From: Corynebacterium sp. ACRPO
GTDB lineage: Bacteria; Actinomycetota; Actinomycetes; Mycobacteriales; Mycobacteriaceae
NCBI RefSeq assembly: GCF_022347205.1
Contig: NZ_JAKRNE010000004.1
Span: 1-64,000, forward strand
DNA: 64,000 nt
Direction of reading: 5' to 3'
This document shows, one piece after another, positions 53,028 to 61,867 of the stretch. Position 1 is the stretch's first letter, and every line of letters begins with the position of its first letter. The notes under the pieces are model-generated. The model saw nothing but the letters and a program-made list of their open reading frames with translations, did no database searches and was not told where the DNA came from. A program made the translations under genes and the position numbers.

Positions 53028-53810
53028 ATGACGCTTTCAACTGCCATCAAGGCCCTTGCCGCCGCCGAGCACCTCGCGGTGGTCTCGGATTTCGACGGCA
53101 CGCTCTCCCCCTTCGCCACGGCTATCTATGAGGTCGAGATGAACCAGGAATCACTGCGCGCCCTGGATAAACTGGCCCACCTGCCGCACACCACCGCGGC
53201 CGTGCTCTCCGGCCGCCACCTCGAAGGTCTCAAGCGCGTGTGCCCGCTGCGCGAGCCCGTGCTCTTCGGCGGCTCCCACGGCGCCGAATCCTCGTGGGAG
53301 GACACGGATCTAACCCCCGCGATGCGCGAGCACCTCGCCACCAAGGAAGCTGAGATCCGCGCGATCATGGAGCGCTTCCCCGGCGCGGAAATCGAGGTCA
53401 AACCCTTCCAGCGCGTATTGCACCTGCGCGCGCTCGAGGATTCCGATCCAGAAGCTGCCGCCCAAGCCTACGAAGCCGCCCTCGCACTCGATCCGGGCGA
53501 CTTCCCGCGCACGGCCGGCAAGTCCGTGGTGGAGTTCTCCGCCACCCAGGCCACCAAGGGCACGTGGATTGAGAACTTGCGCGAGCGCACCGGAGCCACC
53601 GCCGTGGTCTTCTTGGGCGATGACGTCACCGATGAGGACGGTTTCCGCGCCCTGCACCAGCCGCCAGACGTTGGCGTCAAGGTCGGCGAGGGCGAGACCG
53701 CGGCCGTAGTGCAGCTTGCCGACGTCGACGCCGTCGCCCACTTCCTCACCGAACTCGCCGCCGCCCGCGCGGCCCATGTCAGCCGCCCCAACAACGGCGG
53801 CGCTGCCTAG
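53028..53810 (+). CDS. otsB: Trehalose-6-phosphate phosphatase
   Basis: OtsB removes phosphate from trehalose 6-phosphate. The 260-residue HAD phosphatase has the nucleophile motif SDFDGTLSPF (about 20-29), the lysine motif in RTAGKSVVEFSATQATKG and the third motif FLGDDVTDEDGF. ATG 53028 was chosen by GGAGG and the -10 upstream. Its stop codon overlaps that of the convergent LacI gene (CTAG). Confidence 0.94.
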   Translation: MTLSTAIKALAAAEHLAVVSDFDGTLSPFATAIYEVEMNQESLRALDKLAHLPHTTAAVLSGRHLEGLKRVCPLREPVLFGGSHGAESSWEDTDLTPAMREHLATKEAEIRAIMERFPGAEIEVKPFQRVLHLRALEDSDPEAAAQAYEAALALDPGDFPRTAGKSVVEFSATQATKGTWIENLRERTGATAVVFLGDDVTDEDGFRALHQPPDVGVKVGEGETAAVVQLADVDAVAHFLTELAAARAAHVSRPNNGGAA

Positions 53811-54904
53811 CGCGGCGGCGCCACCGTCCGCCCGGCAGCGAAGCTGGTCTGCAGCACGCGCCGTAGCACCGCAGTTTCGCCTGCGCCCGATTCCTCTGTG
53901 CCCGCGATGAGTTTGGCAAGCATGTGGCCGGCGGCCGCGCCCTTGGCCTTATTGGGTTGGACGATCGTCGTCAAGCCAAGGCGCTGCGCCGCATCAATGC
54001 CGTCGAAGCCGGTAACGGATAACTCACCGGGGACGTCGATGCCCCGCTCGCGCGCATAGGTCATCACGCCCAGCGCCATCGAGTCGGTTGTGCACAGGAC
54101 GGCGGTGAGGTCAGGGTGGGCGTCGAGAAGCAACTGCGCGGCCGCCCGCGTGGTGTGCGCATCGTTGATGTGTTGAGTAACCACGGGCACGGTCTCGGGC
54201 GCGATGCCCGCCTGCGCAAAGACGTCCATGGCACCCATGACCCGGGCGCGCTGCACGTGCATATCGGCGCCCTGCAGCTCACCCCACGAAATGGGGCCAT
54301 CGTGGCGCTCGCGCTTGAGGCGAATCGCCAGCACGCCGATCTTGCGGTGGCCGGCCTCCACCAGCGCGCGGGCAGCCGGGGCAATCGCCGCGCGATCATC
54401 GATGCCCACGAACGGCAGGCCCGAATCCGTCGGCTGATCGCAGACCACCACCGGCAGCCCGCGGCCGCGCGCCGCCTCCAAGTAGGCATCCCCGGCCGCC
54501 ACGGAGTAGACCACAAAGCCATCCACCGCGGCCGCGCCCACCAAGCTGGCGGCCTCCGCCTCGCCCTCCGGGCCGGCCGGGATGAGGGTGAGCGTAGTCT
54601 GCGCGCCGGCCGAGGCTTCTGCCATGCCAGCCAGGAAATCCACCGAGGCCATGTCCTCAAAGGCATAGGACAGGTGCTCGGTCAGCAGCACGCCCACCGA
54701 GCCCGCGCGGCGAGTGCGCAAGCTGCGGGCTGTAGGGTCCGGACCGGGATACCCCCGCGCCTTCGCCGCCGCCAGGATGCGCTCGCGCGTTGCGGCCGAA
54801 AGCTGGTCCGGCCGACTATAAGCATTGGATACCGTCGTGCGCGAAACACCCAGTTCGGCGGCCAGCGAGGCTAGCGTCTTGCGGGTGGGGCTGCGTTTCA
54901 CCAT
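53807..54904 (-). CDS. ipsA: LacI-family regulator, probable IpsA orthologue
   Basis: The 365-residue regulator has an N-terminal LacI helix-turn-helix (KTLASLAAELGVSRTTVSNA, about 8-28) and a periplasmic-binding-like effector domain. In C. glutamicum the LacI-type regulator at this locus, between otsB and the metal transporter, is IpsA, which responds to myo-inositol and activates inositol-phosphate synthase for inositol-derived lipids and mycothiol. Synteny is the main argument. ATG 54904 (MVKRSP) was chosen; ATG 54916 is possible. Confidence 0.75.
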   Translation of the reverse strand: MVKRSPTRKTLASLAAELGVSRTTVSNAYSRPDQLSAATRERILAAAKARGYPGPDPTARSLRTRRAGSVGVLLTEHLSYAFEDMASVDFLAGMAEASAGAQTTLTLIPAGPEGEAEAASLVGAAAVDGFVVYSVAAGDAYLEAARGRGLPVVVCDQPTDSGLPFVGIDDRAAIAPAARALVEAGHRKIGVLAIRLKRERHDGPISWGELQGADMHVQRARVMGAMDVFAQAGIAPETVPVVTQHINDAHTTRAAAQLLLDAHPDLTAVLCTTDSMALGVMTYARERGIDVPGELSVTGFDGIDAAQRLGLTTIVQPNKAKGAAAGHMLAKLIAGTEESGAGETAVLRRVLQTSFAAGRTVAPPR

Positions 54905-54949
54905 GGCCGCAAGCATACCCCGCGGCCGTGTTTTCAATACATATTCAAT

Positions 54950-54964
54950 TGACAATGGTTCCCA
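54950..54964. promoter_or_regulatory. Candidate Zur-like operator upstream of the metal transporter
   Basis: TGACAATGGTTCCCA is an imperfect match to the TGAAAATGATTTTCA-type Zur site (10 of 15), 21 bp before the start of the binding-protein gene. In C. glutamicum this operon is zinc-controlled. Confidence 0.35.
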
Positions 54965-54984
54965 TCAAACGCACACTGGAAGCT

Positions 54985-55950
54985 ATGCATACCTCACTTC
55001 GCGCATCCGCAGCCCTCCTCGCGGCCGGTGGCCTCCTGCTGACCGCCACCGCCTGCTCCTCCGACACCGAGGACTCGGCCGCCGAGCCGGGCGCCCAGAA
55101 GAAGATTTCCATCGTCGCGTCCACCTCCATCTGGGCCGACGTCGCCCAAGCCGTGGCCGATACCGCCTCCGGCGTGGACATCGAGGTCAAGCCCATCGTC
55201 GAGGGCAACGGCGTTGACCCGCACCACTTCGAGCCTTCCGCGGCCGATATCGCCAAGGCCGAGGACGCGGACCTGCTCGTGGTCAACGGCGGCGGCTACG
55301 ATTCCTGGATTTACCAGGCCGTCTCCGACCAGGACAACATCATCTCCGCCCTGCCGCTCACCGATCACGGCAAACTGGCCGATGAACCCAATGTCATGAC
55401 CATCGACGCCGCCAAGGCCACCGCCAAGAAGCACCCGAAGAAGGTCACCAATATCGAGGGCAACGAGCACATTTGGTACGACCCGGCCGCGCTCGACGAG
55501 GTCGCAGGAAATATCGCTGACCAGATCAACGAACTCAATACCGATGCCAACGCCAGCACCGAGCGCGTGGATTCCCACGTCGACCGCCTGCGCGACAAGC
55601 TCAAGGAACTGCCGGGCGATCTCTCCTACGCGCAGACCGAGCCGATTGCGGACTACATCATGAAGTACACCTCCGGCAAGGATGTCACCCCAGAGGGCTA
55701 CCGCAAGGCCACTATTTCTGAGGGCGAGCCCACCGCGGCCGACCTCGCTGCCTTCACCAAGGCGATCAAGGAGGACAAGGTAGACCTGCTTATCTTTAAC
55801 CCACAGACCGAAACCGATACCGCCGGCCGCATCAAGTCCGCCGCGGAGGATGCGGACGTCTCTATCGTCGAAATCGGCGAGACCCCGCCGGATGGCAAAG
55901 AATTCTGGACCTACTATGACGAGGTCACCGATTCCCTGGGGCAGCTCTAG
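54985..55950 (+). CDS. Zinc/manganese ABC transporter substrate-binding lipoprotein
   Basis: The 321-residue cluster A-I metal-binding lipoprotein has a signal ending TATAC (Cys24). Metal ligands are expected in GVDPHHFEPSAADIAKAEDA and NEHIWYDPAALDEVA plus a C-terminal acid. There is no long His-rich loop, which in ZnuA favours zinc, so Zn and Mn cannot be separated by sequence. ATG 54985 follows GGAAG. First gene of a three-gene operon. Confidence 0.9.
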   Translation: MHTSLRASAALLAAGGLLLTATACSSDTEDSAAEPGAQKKISIVASTSIWADVAQAVADTASGVDIEVKPIVEGNGVDPHHFEPSAADIAKAEDADLLVVNGGGYDSWIYQAVSDQDNIISALPLTDHGKLADEPNVMTIDAAKATAKKHPKKVTNIEGNEHIWYDPAALDEVAGNIADQINELNTDANASTERVDSHVDRLRDKLKELPGDLSYAQTEPIADYIMKYTSGKDVTPEGYRKATISEGEPTAADLAAFTKAIKEDKVDLLIFNPQTETDTAGRIKSAAEDADVSIVEIGETPPDGKEFWTYYDEVTDSLGQL

Positions 55951-56651
55951 TGCTCATCCACTTTCATGACGCAGCGGTTGCCCCGCTGTGGTCCAGCCTT
56001 AACCTCGCCGTTGACCGCGGCGAGTTTATCGCCGTTTTGGGCCCCAACGGCGTGGGCAAATCCACCCTGCTCGGTACCATCTTGAGAACCCGCAAGCTCA
56101 CCGCCGGCAGCGTCGACGTTAACTGCCGCGTCGGCTTCATCCCGCAGCAACGCATGTTCCCGGCCGACCTGCCCCTGCGCGCCCGCGACTTAGTCTCGCT
56201 CTCCCTGGCACACGGCGCTTTCCGACGCCGCCGCCCACCCCGCCATCGCGTCGACGAGCTCCTCGCCGAGGTCGGTGCCACCGGCCTGCGCGACCGCCGC
56301 GTCGGCCAGCTATCCGGCGGCCAGCAGCAGCTCATCCGCCAAGCCCAAGCGCTGGCCAACGACCCCGAGCTCATTCTCGCCGATGAGCCGCTGCTCTCGC
56401 TCGACCCGGCGCGCCAGCAGGCCACCGTGGACAAGCTGGATGCGCTGCGCCGCGAGCGTGGCACTTCCATTATCTTTGTCACCCATGGCATCAACCCCGT
56501 ACTCGGGGTGACGGATAAGGTGCTCTACCTCGCCCCTGGCGGCCATACCTTCGGCACGGTGGATGAGGTCATGCGCTCCGATGTCCTTTCCGAGCTCTAC
56601 GGTTCCAAGGTCAACGTCTTAAACGTCGATGGGAGGCTCATCGTTGTCTAG
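55950..56651 (+). CDS. Metal ABC transporter ATP-binding protein
   Basis: The 233-residue ATPase has Walker A GPNGVGKST, the signature LSGGQQQLIRQAQAL, Walker B LILADEPLLSLDP and VTHGINPVL. The GTG start overlaps the preceding TAG (TAGTG), so translation is coupled to the binding protein. It energises import with the following permease. Confidence 0.94.
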   Translation: MLIHFHDAAVAPLWSSLNLAVDRGEFIAVLGPNGVGKSTLLGTILRTRKLTAGSVDVNCRVGFIPQQRMFPADLPLRARDLVSLSLAHGAFRRRRPPRHRVDELLAEVGATGLRDRRVGQLSGGQQQLIRQAQALANDPELILADEPLLSLDPARQQATVDKLDALRRERGTSIIFVTHGINPVLGVTDKVLYLAPGGHTFGTVDEVMRSDVLSELYGSKVNVLNVDGRLIVV

Positions 56652-57543
56652 CTTTATGGAAGACACCCAGTACCTTCTCAGCGTGGATTTTGTGCAGTCC
56701 TCGCTCATCGCCTCCGCGCTGCTGGGCATTCTCTCCGGCGTGATGACCTCGCTCATCGTGCTGCGCCAGATGTCCTTTTCCGTCCACGCCACCTCCGAGC
56801 TCGCGCTCATGGGCGCCTCGGCCGCGCTGCTCTTCGGCCTCAACCTCGGCTTTGGCGCCGTGGCCGGCGCCATCGTGGCCGCCATCATCCTCGCCGTACT
56901 GGGCTTTAAGGGCCAGCAAGACAGCGCCATCGGCGTGGTCATGAGCTTTGGCTTAGGCCTCTCGGTGCTGTTTTTGCACCTCTACCCCGGCAACGCGAAT
57001 ACCGCGATGACGCTGCTGACCGGCCAGATCGTCGGCGTCTCTTCCGCCTCGGTATGGCTTTTGGCCGCGACCACCGTGGTCATCCTCGCCGCCGTAGCCA
57101 TCCTGTGGCGGCCCATGCTCTTCGCCTCGGCCGACCCGGTCATGGCCCAAGCGGCCGGCGTACCCACCCGCTTCATTTCCGTCACCTTCGCCGTACTCGT
57201 AGGCTTGGCGGCCGCGCAGTCGGTACAAATCGTCGGCTCGCTGCTCGTCATGGCGCTGCTCATCACCCCGGGTGCTGCGGCCGTGCAGATTACCTCCTCG
57301 CCCCTGCGCGCGGTCATGTGGGCCACCATTTTCGCCGAGGTCTCAGCCGTGGGCGGCTTTGTCTTGTCGCTCGCGCCCGGCCTTCCAGTCTCGGTTTTTG
57401 TTACCACCATTTCTTTTGTCATTTACTTGATATGCCGCCTCATTGGCTGGCAGCGCAATAAAAAGGCGGTGCGTGACGAGGTCGCCGCTAGGCGCTTCCA
57501 CGCCGACTGCCACAGCACCGCCGAAGAGCATCACGCCGACTAG
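56644..57543 (+). CDS. Metal ABC transporter permease (ZnuB/MntB type)
   Basis: The 299-residue permease has about eight hydrophobic spans and the ABC-3 family stretch VVGLAAAQSVQIVGSLLVMA-like region with ITPGAAAVQ. TTG 56644 was chosen as start because GGGAGG lies seven bases before it; ATG 56629 precedes the ribosome site and ATG 56656 is an alternative. It overlaps the ATPase gene by eight bases. The last 30 residues are soluble with several His. Confidence 0.9.
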   Translation: MSSFMEDTQYLLSVDFVQSSLIASALLGILSGVMTSLIVLRQMSFSVHATSELALMGASAALLFGLNLGFGAVAGAIVAAIILAVLGFKGQQDSAIGVVMSFGLGLSVLFLHLYPGNANTAMTLLTGQIVGVSSASVWLLAATTVVILAAVAILWRPMLFASADPVMAQAAGVPTRFISVTFAVLVGLAAAQSVQIVGSLLVMALLITPGAAAVQITSSPLRAVMWATIFAEVSAVGGFVLSLAPGLPVSVFVTTISFVIYLICRLIGWQRNKKAVRDEVAARRFHADCHSTAEEHHAD

Positions 57544-57546
57544 ACT
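57541..57546 (+). promoter_or_regulatory. -10 element for leaderless esterase gene
   Basis: TAGACT, beginning with the permease stop codon, lies eight bases before ATG 57555. Confidence 0.45.
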
Positions 57547-57554
57547 GGGCGGCT

Positions 57555-58427
57555 ATGCACGTACACCGCCGCACCGCGGATGTGGATGGCCGCACCCGCC
57601 GCTTCCTCGTCATCGCGCCGGATAACCCCGGCCCGCGCCCGGACCTCTTGCTCTTCTTCCACGGCTCGCTGCAGTCCGGCAGCGTGATGCGCCGCTTTAC
57701 CAACGGCACCTTCGACGAGCTTGCCGATGCCACCAACACCGTCCTCGTCTACCCCGACGGCATCGACCGCCATTTCAACGATTGCCGCAGCATCCTGCCG
57801 GTTACCGCCCGCGCGGAGAACGTGGACGACGTTGCCTTTACTGCCTTCCTCGTCGAAGAGATGCGGCGCGAATTCGGCACCGACCGCACCTTTGCCTGCG
57901 GCTACTCCAACGGCGGGCAGATGGTGCTCCGCCTGCTTTTCGACGCCCCCTTTAGCCTCACCCGCGCCTGCATTTTCGCCTCCACCCTGGGCGAGGGCGA
58001 CAACCACGCGCCCAGCAACCCGGCCGGTTACAGGCCCACGCCACTGCTGTTTTTCCACGGCACCGCCGACCCGTACGCGCCTTATGAGGGCGGGGTCGCC
58101 GGGCTGGATGCCGAGCGCACCCGCGGCCGTGTGCTTTCCGCGCCGGCCACCGCCGAGTACTTCGCGCTGGCCAATGGCTGCCAGCCGCCCCGCGACTACC
58201 ACCCCACCACGGATGTCACCGCCACCGCATACGACGGCGATTTCCCCGTCGAGCTGTGGACCATGAAAGGCCTCGGCCACGTGATTCCCTCTAGCATGAA
58301 AACCGACCCACGCATAGGCCCAACGCTGTGGATAAGGTCCGCGAGTTCTTCGGCCTCGACGACGCCCAGGCCTAGTTATCCACACCCACACCCAACTCAC
58401 CGCGCGCCGACTTGCACCCGCACTTAA
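57555..58427 (+). CDS. PHB-depolymerase/feruloyl-esterase-like hydrolase with frameshifted end
   Basis: The alpha/beta hydrolase has LLLFFHGSLQSG (oxyanion region), the nucleophile in CGYSNGGQMVL, Asp in HGTADPYAPYEG and His in GLGHVIPSS, as in LpqC-type esterases. No signal peptide is seen. After about residue 255 the frame becomes a Pro/His/Thr-rich tail (290 residues in all). In another frame the sequence from 58322 reads NAVDKVREFFGLDDAQA and stops at 58373-58375, which is the expected family end. One missing C in the run at 58319-58321 explains this. Confidence 0.8.
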   Translation: MHVHRRTADVDGRTRRFLVIAPDNPGPRPDLLLFFHGSLQSGSVMRRFTNGTFDELADATNTVLVYPDGIDRHFNDCRSILPVTARAENVDDVAFTAFLVEEMRREFGTDRTFACGYSNGGQMVLRLLFDAPFSLTRACIFASTLGEGDNHAPSNPAGYRPTPLLFFHGTADPYAPYEGGVAGLDAERTRGRVLSAPATAEYFALANGCQPPRDYHPTTDVTATAYDGDFPVELWTMKGLGHVIPSSMKTDPRIGPTLWIRSASSSASTTPRPSYPHPHPTHRAPTCTRT

Positions 58428-58438
58428 CGTGTGGAGCC

Positions 58439-59449
58439 GTGAACGCGCTACAAAAATTCTTGACAGGCCTGGCCGCCGGCATGGACATCATCGCCGACTG
58501 CCATGGCCTTACTAAGCGCGCGCTTATCGACGCCGGCTGCCCCGACACCACCGCCGCCCGCCTTCTCACCCTCGCCGATACCTATTTCGGCCCCACCGCG
58601 TTTAGCCGGCTCCAGCGCGAATCCATCGCAGCGGCGCGCACCAACGAGCACAGCCTCACCGCGCTGTTGGCCATCGAGCGCCACGCCACCAAGCTGAAGA
58701 ATAAGCGCCAGGCCTGGGCGCTGCGGCGGGAGCTGTGTGGGATGAAGGGGGATGCGTCGGACGTCGATAAGCAGGGGCGCAAGCGCGTGCGCGAGATTAA
58801 AGGCCCGCCGCAGCGCACACCCGGTGTCAAGCTCTACCGCCGCGCCGATGGGCCGTGGACCATGACGATTACCGGCAAGTCTGCGGACATCGCGGATATG
58901 CACGCCGCGCTCGATAAGGACGCCCCACTCGATTCGGTGCGCAAGATTTTTCAAGGCTCCGCCGCGGCCTCCCCCGCGACCGTGACCACCACTGTGGTGC
59001 TGCGCTTGGACGAACTCGACCGCGTCGTCGACACCGCGGGCGATGACATCACCCTGCAGCTCACCAATGGTGCCCGGATGACCGGCGCGGACCTAGTGCG
59101 CCGCGCATTTACCGCGCACGGCTATGTGACTCTGATCCACCCCGTTAAAGGCCCGGTAAATCTCTACCGCACCGAGCGGCTCGCCTCCCCCAAGCAGCGG
59201 ACCATGGCCGCTGCGGAAAACCCCACCTGCCCGTGGCCGCAGTGCAATTACCCCGCCGATGAATGCCAAGTCCACCACCTCACCGCGTGGCGCCACGGCG
59301 GTGAAACGAACCCCGAAAATCTCACCATCGTCTGCCCGTATCACAACGGCGTCAACGACGATGATCCCAACGCCCCGCCGCTGCGCGGCCGTCTGGCCAG
59401 GGTGAATGGAACCATTAAGTGGCTTCCACCCTGGGCAGAAAGCGGCTAG
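58439..59449 (+). CDS. HNH endonuclease-domain protein (13E12/DUF222-like)
   Basis: The 336-residue protein ends in an HNH domain: CPWPQCNYPADECQVHHLTA with the zinc Cys and the HH pair, then NPENLTIVCPYHNGVND. The N-terminal 230 residues are helical and resemble the DUF222 part of actinobacterial 13E12-type proteins, which occur as multicopy families of unknown role. GTG 58439 was chosen by weak GGAG; ATG 58412 is possible. It ends 15 bp before the convergent rlmB gene. Confidence 0.83.
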   Translation: MNALQKFLTGLAAGMDIIADCHGLTKRALIDAGCPDTTAARLLTLADTYFGPTAFSRLQRESIAAARTNEHSLTALLAIERHATKLKNKRQAWALRRELCGMKGDASDVDKQGRKRVREIKGPPQRTPGVKLYRRADGPWTMTITGKSADIADMHAALDKDAPLDSVRKIFQGSAAASPATVTTTVVLRLDELDRVVDTAGDDITLQLTNGARMTGADLVRRAFTAHGYVTLIHPVKGPVNLYRTERLASPKQRTMAAAENPTCPWPQCNYPADECQVHHLTAWRHGGETNPENLTIVCPYHNGVNDDDPNAPPLRGRLARVNGTIKWLPPWAESG

Positions 59450-59464
59450 AAACCTCGCTGGAGG

Positions 59465-60412
59465 TTACTGGGCCGCGCGGCGCTGGCGTGCGAATTCGGA
59501 GAGCACGGAACCGGCCGCGACGGAAGCATTGAGGGACTCGACCCAGTCCGTCATCGGGATGGACATGATGACGTCGCAGTTTTCGCGCACCAAGCGGGAA
59601 ATACCCTTGCCCTCGGAGCCGATGACGATGACTACGGGATCTGTCGCGCCGTTATAGGTATCCAGCGTGTGTTCGCCGCCGGCATCCAGGCCGACGACCT
59701 GGTAACCGCTCTTTTGGAATTGCTGCACGGTGCGGGTGATATTCGTCGCGCGGGCAACCGGCAGGCGCGCCGCCGTGCCGGCCGAGGTACGCCACGCCAC
59801 GGCGGTTACGGACGCAGAACGGCGCTCAGGAATGATGACGCCGTCGCCGCCGAAAGCCGCCACGGAGCGGATGACCGCGCCGAGGTTGCGCGGGTCGGTG
59901 ATGTTATCCAGGATGACGAACATACCTGGGCGTGCGTTCTCGGCCGCACGAGCGATGAGCTCGTCGACGTCGGCGTACTTATACGGCGGAATCTGCAGCC
60001 CGATGCCTTGGTGCATGCCGTTACCGGTCATGCGGTCCATCTCGTGGCGTTGCACCTCGATGATGGGGATATTGCGGGTATTGCACATGGCCACGGCCTC
60101 GGACAGTCGCTTGTCGTTGCGGGTACCGGCCACGATGTAGAGCGTGGTGGCCGGCACCTTGGCGTGCAGGCACTCGATGACCGGGTTGCGGCCCACGACC
60201 ATCTCGGCGGTCTCCTTCTGGTGGCGACCCGAGTTGCGGCGCTCGCGCTCCAGCTTGGCCTTGTGCTTGGCGTGGTAGATGCGGTCCTCTGCCTTGGGCG
60301 TCGGCCCCTTACCAGCCAAGCCCTTGCGGCGCTGGCCGCCGGAGCCTTTGGTTGCGCCCTTCTTATTGGTCTTGCGGATTCCCGCGCCACCTCGGCCGTG
60401 GGTACGTGCCAT
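59465..60412 (-). CDS. rlmB: 23S rRNA (guanosine-2'-O-) methyltransferase RlmB-like
   Basis: The 315-residue SpoU/TrmH enzyme has a Lys/Gly-rich basic N-terminal extension of about 70 residues, [12 protein letters not shown], then [33 protein letters not shown] and [19 protein letters not shown], the three motifs that form the SAM knot. It probably methylates G2251 of 23S rRNA. It follows cysS by 22 bp, with AAAGGA before the ATG, as in many actinobacteria. Confidence 0.93.
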   Translation of the reverse strand: MARTHGRGGAGIRKTNKKGATKGSGGQRRKGLAGKGPTPKAEDRIYHAKHKAKLERERRNSGRHQKETAEMVVGRNPVIECLHAKVPATTLYIVAGTRNDKRLSEAVAMCNTRNIPIIEVQRHEMDRMTGNGMHQGIGLQIPPYKYADVDELIARAAENARPGMFVILDNITDPRNLGAVIRSVAAFGGDGVIIPERRSASVTAVAWRTSAGTAARLPVARATNITRTVQQFQKSGYQVVGLDAGGEHTLDTYNGATDPVVIVIGSEGKGISRLVRENCDVIMSIPMTDWVESLNASVAAGSVLSEFARQRRAAQ

Positions 60413-60434
60413 AATTTATGTCCTTTCGGAGTGC

Positions 60435-61823
60435 TTAACGCTGCGCCAGCGACCAGGTCGGGCCGTCTGGGGTATCGGTGATGGTGATGCCGGCGGCCGC
60501 AAGGCGGTCACGGACGGCGTCGGCAGTAGCGAAGTCCTTGTCCGCACGCGCCTGGGTGCGCCGCTCCAGCTCAGCTTGTACCAGCGCATCCAGCGCGGCA
60601 TCCGCCCCGCTAGCTTGCGCTCCATCTTCCCACTCCAGTGGGTCAAAACCAAGTACGTGCGCCATCGCACGGACCTGGCTGGCCAGCGTGCGCGCCTCGG
60701 CCTCATCGCCGGCCGCGAGCGCCTTATTGCCAGCGCGGACGGTGGTGTGGATTTCCGCCAAAGCCTTGGGCACCGCGATGTCATCATTCATCGCGTCTGC
60801 AAAGCCCTGCGTCCACTCGCCAAGCTCCAGATCGTCGAAGTGGCCGAGGAAGTCCTCAATGCGGCGGTAGCCAGCGGCGGCCTCGGTCAGCGCGGTCTCG
60901 GAATACTCCAGCACGGAGCGGTAGTGTGCCGAGCCCAGGTAGTAGCGCAGCTCCACCGGGCGCACCAGCTCCAGCATATTCGGGATGGACAGCACGTTGC
61001 CCAGGGACTTCGACATCTTCTCACCCGACATCGTCACCCAGTGGTTGTGCATCCAGTAATTAGCGAACTTATCGCCGGCCGCGTGCGACTGCGCGATTTC
61101 GTTCTCGTGGTGCGGGAACTGCAGGTCTAAGCCGCCGCAGTGGATATCGAAATTAGAGCCCAGGTAATAGGTGGACATGGCCGAGCACTCCAGGTGCCAG
61201 CCAGGGCGGCCGTCGCCCCACGGGGTAGGCCAGCTGGGCTCGCCCGGCTTCGCGGCCTTCCACAGGGCAAAGTCCTGGGCGCCACGCTTGGCGGAATCCT
61301 CGCCTTCGCCCTGCTCCATTTCCTCTACCTTGTTGCCGGACAGCGAACCGTAATCGGAGCCTTCGGCCTTGGTCCAGGCGGCGACGTCGAAGTAGACGGA
61401 GCCCTCGGCGGGGTAGGCAAAGCCGGCGTCGATAAGCCGCTGCATATAGTCGACCATCTGGGTGACAAAGCCGGTCGCGCGCGGCTCTACCGAAGGCGGA
61501 AGCACACCAAGGGTGTTATAAGCCTTGGTGAACTCGCGCTCATAAGTGGACACCCACTCCCACCAGGGGCGATTATTCTCGGCCGCCTTGGTGAGGATCT
61601 TGTCATCGATATCGGTGACGTTGCGCACCAGGGCTACGTCATAGCCCTGGGCGAGCAGCCAGCGGCGTAGGATGTCGAAGGCGACGCCGGAGCGCAAGTG
61701 CCCGATGTGCGGCTGGGCCTGCGGGGTGGCGCCGCACAGGTAAATGGAAGCGTGGCCGGGGCGAATCGGCTCGAAATCGCGTTGGCTGCGGGTGGCTGTG
61801 TCATAAATGCGCAAAGTACTCAC
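60435..61823 (-). CDS. cysS: Cysteinyl-tRNA synthetase
   Basis: The 462-residue class I synthetase has the HIGH-like motif in QPHIGHLRS, the KMSKS motif in [10 protein letters not shown] and zinc-binding residues in YLCGATPQ and HLECSAM. It is the tRNA enzyme rather than the mycothiol ligase MshC, judged by length and the C-terminal anticodon-binding domain. GTG 61823 gives MSTLRIYD, as in homologues; a longer frame upstream is not supported. Confidence 0.95.
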   Translation of the reverse strand: MSTLRIYDTATRSQRDFEPIRPGHASIYLCGATPQAQPHIGHLRSGVAFDILRRWLLAQGYDVALVRNVTDIDDKILTKAAENNRPWWEWVSTYEREFTKAYNTLGVLPPSVEPRATGFVTQMVDYMQRLIDAGFAYPAEGSVYFDVAAWTKAEGSDYGSLSGNKVEEMEQGEGEDSAKRGAQDFALWKAAKPGEPSWPTPWGDGRPGWHLECSAMSTYYLGSNFDIHCGGLDLQFPHHENEIAQSHAAGDKFANYWMHNHWVTMSGEKMSKSLGNVLSIPNMLELVRPVELRYYLGSAHYRSVLEYSETALTEAAAGYRRIEDFLGHFDDLELGEWTQGFADAMNDDIAVPKALAEIHTTVRAGNKALAAGDEAEARTLASQVRAMAHVLGFDPLEWEDGAQASGADAALDALVQAELERRTQARADKDFATADAVRDRLAAAGITITDTPDGPTWSLAQR

Positions 61824-61867
61824 GCCACCCAGTCTAATTGACGCGTGCGCGGGGTTAGTGTGGTGGG

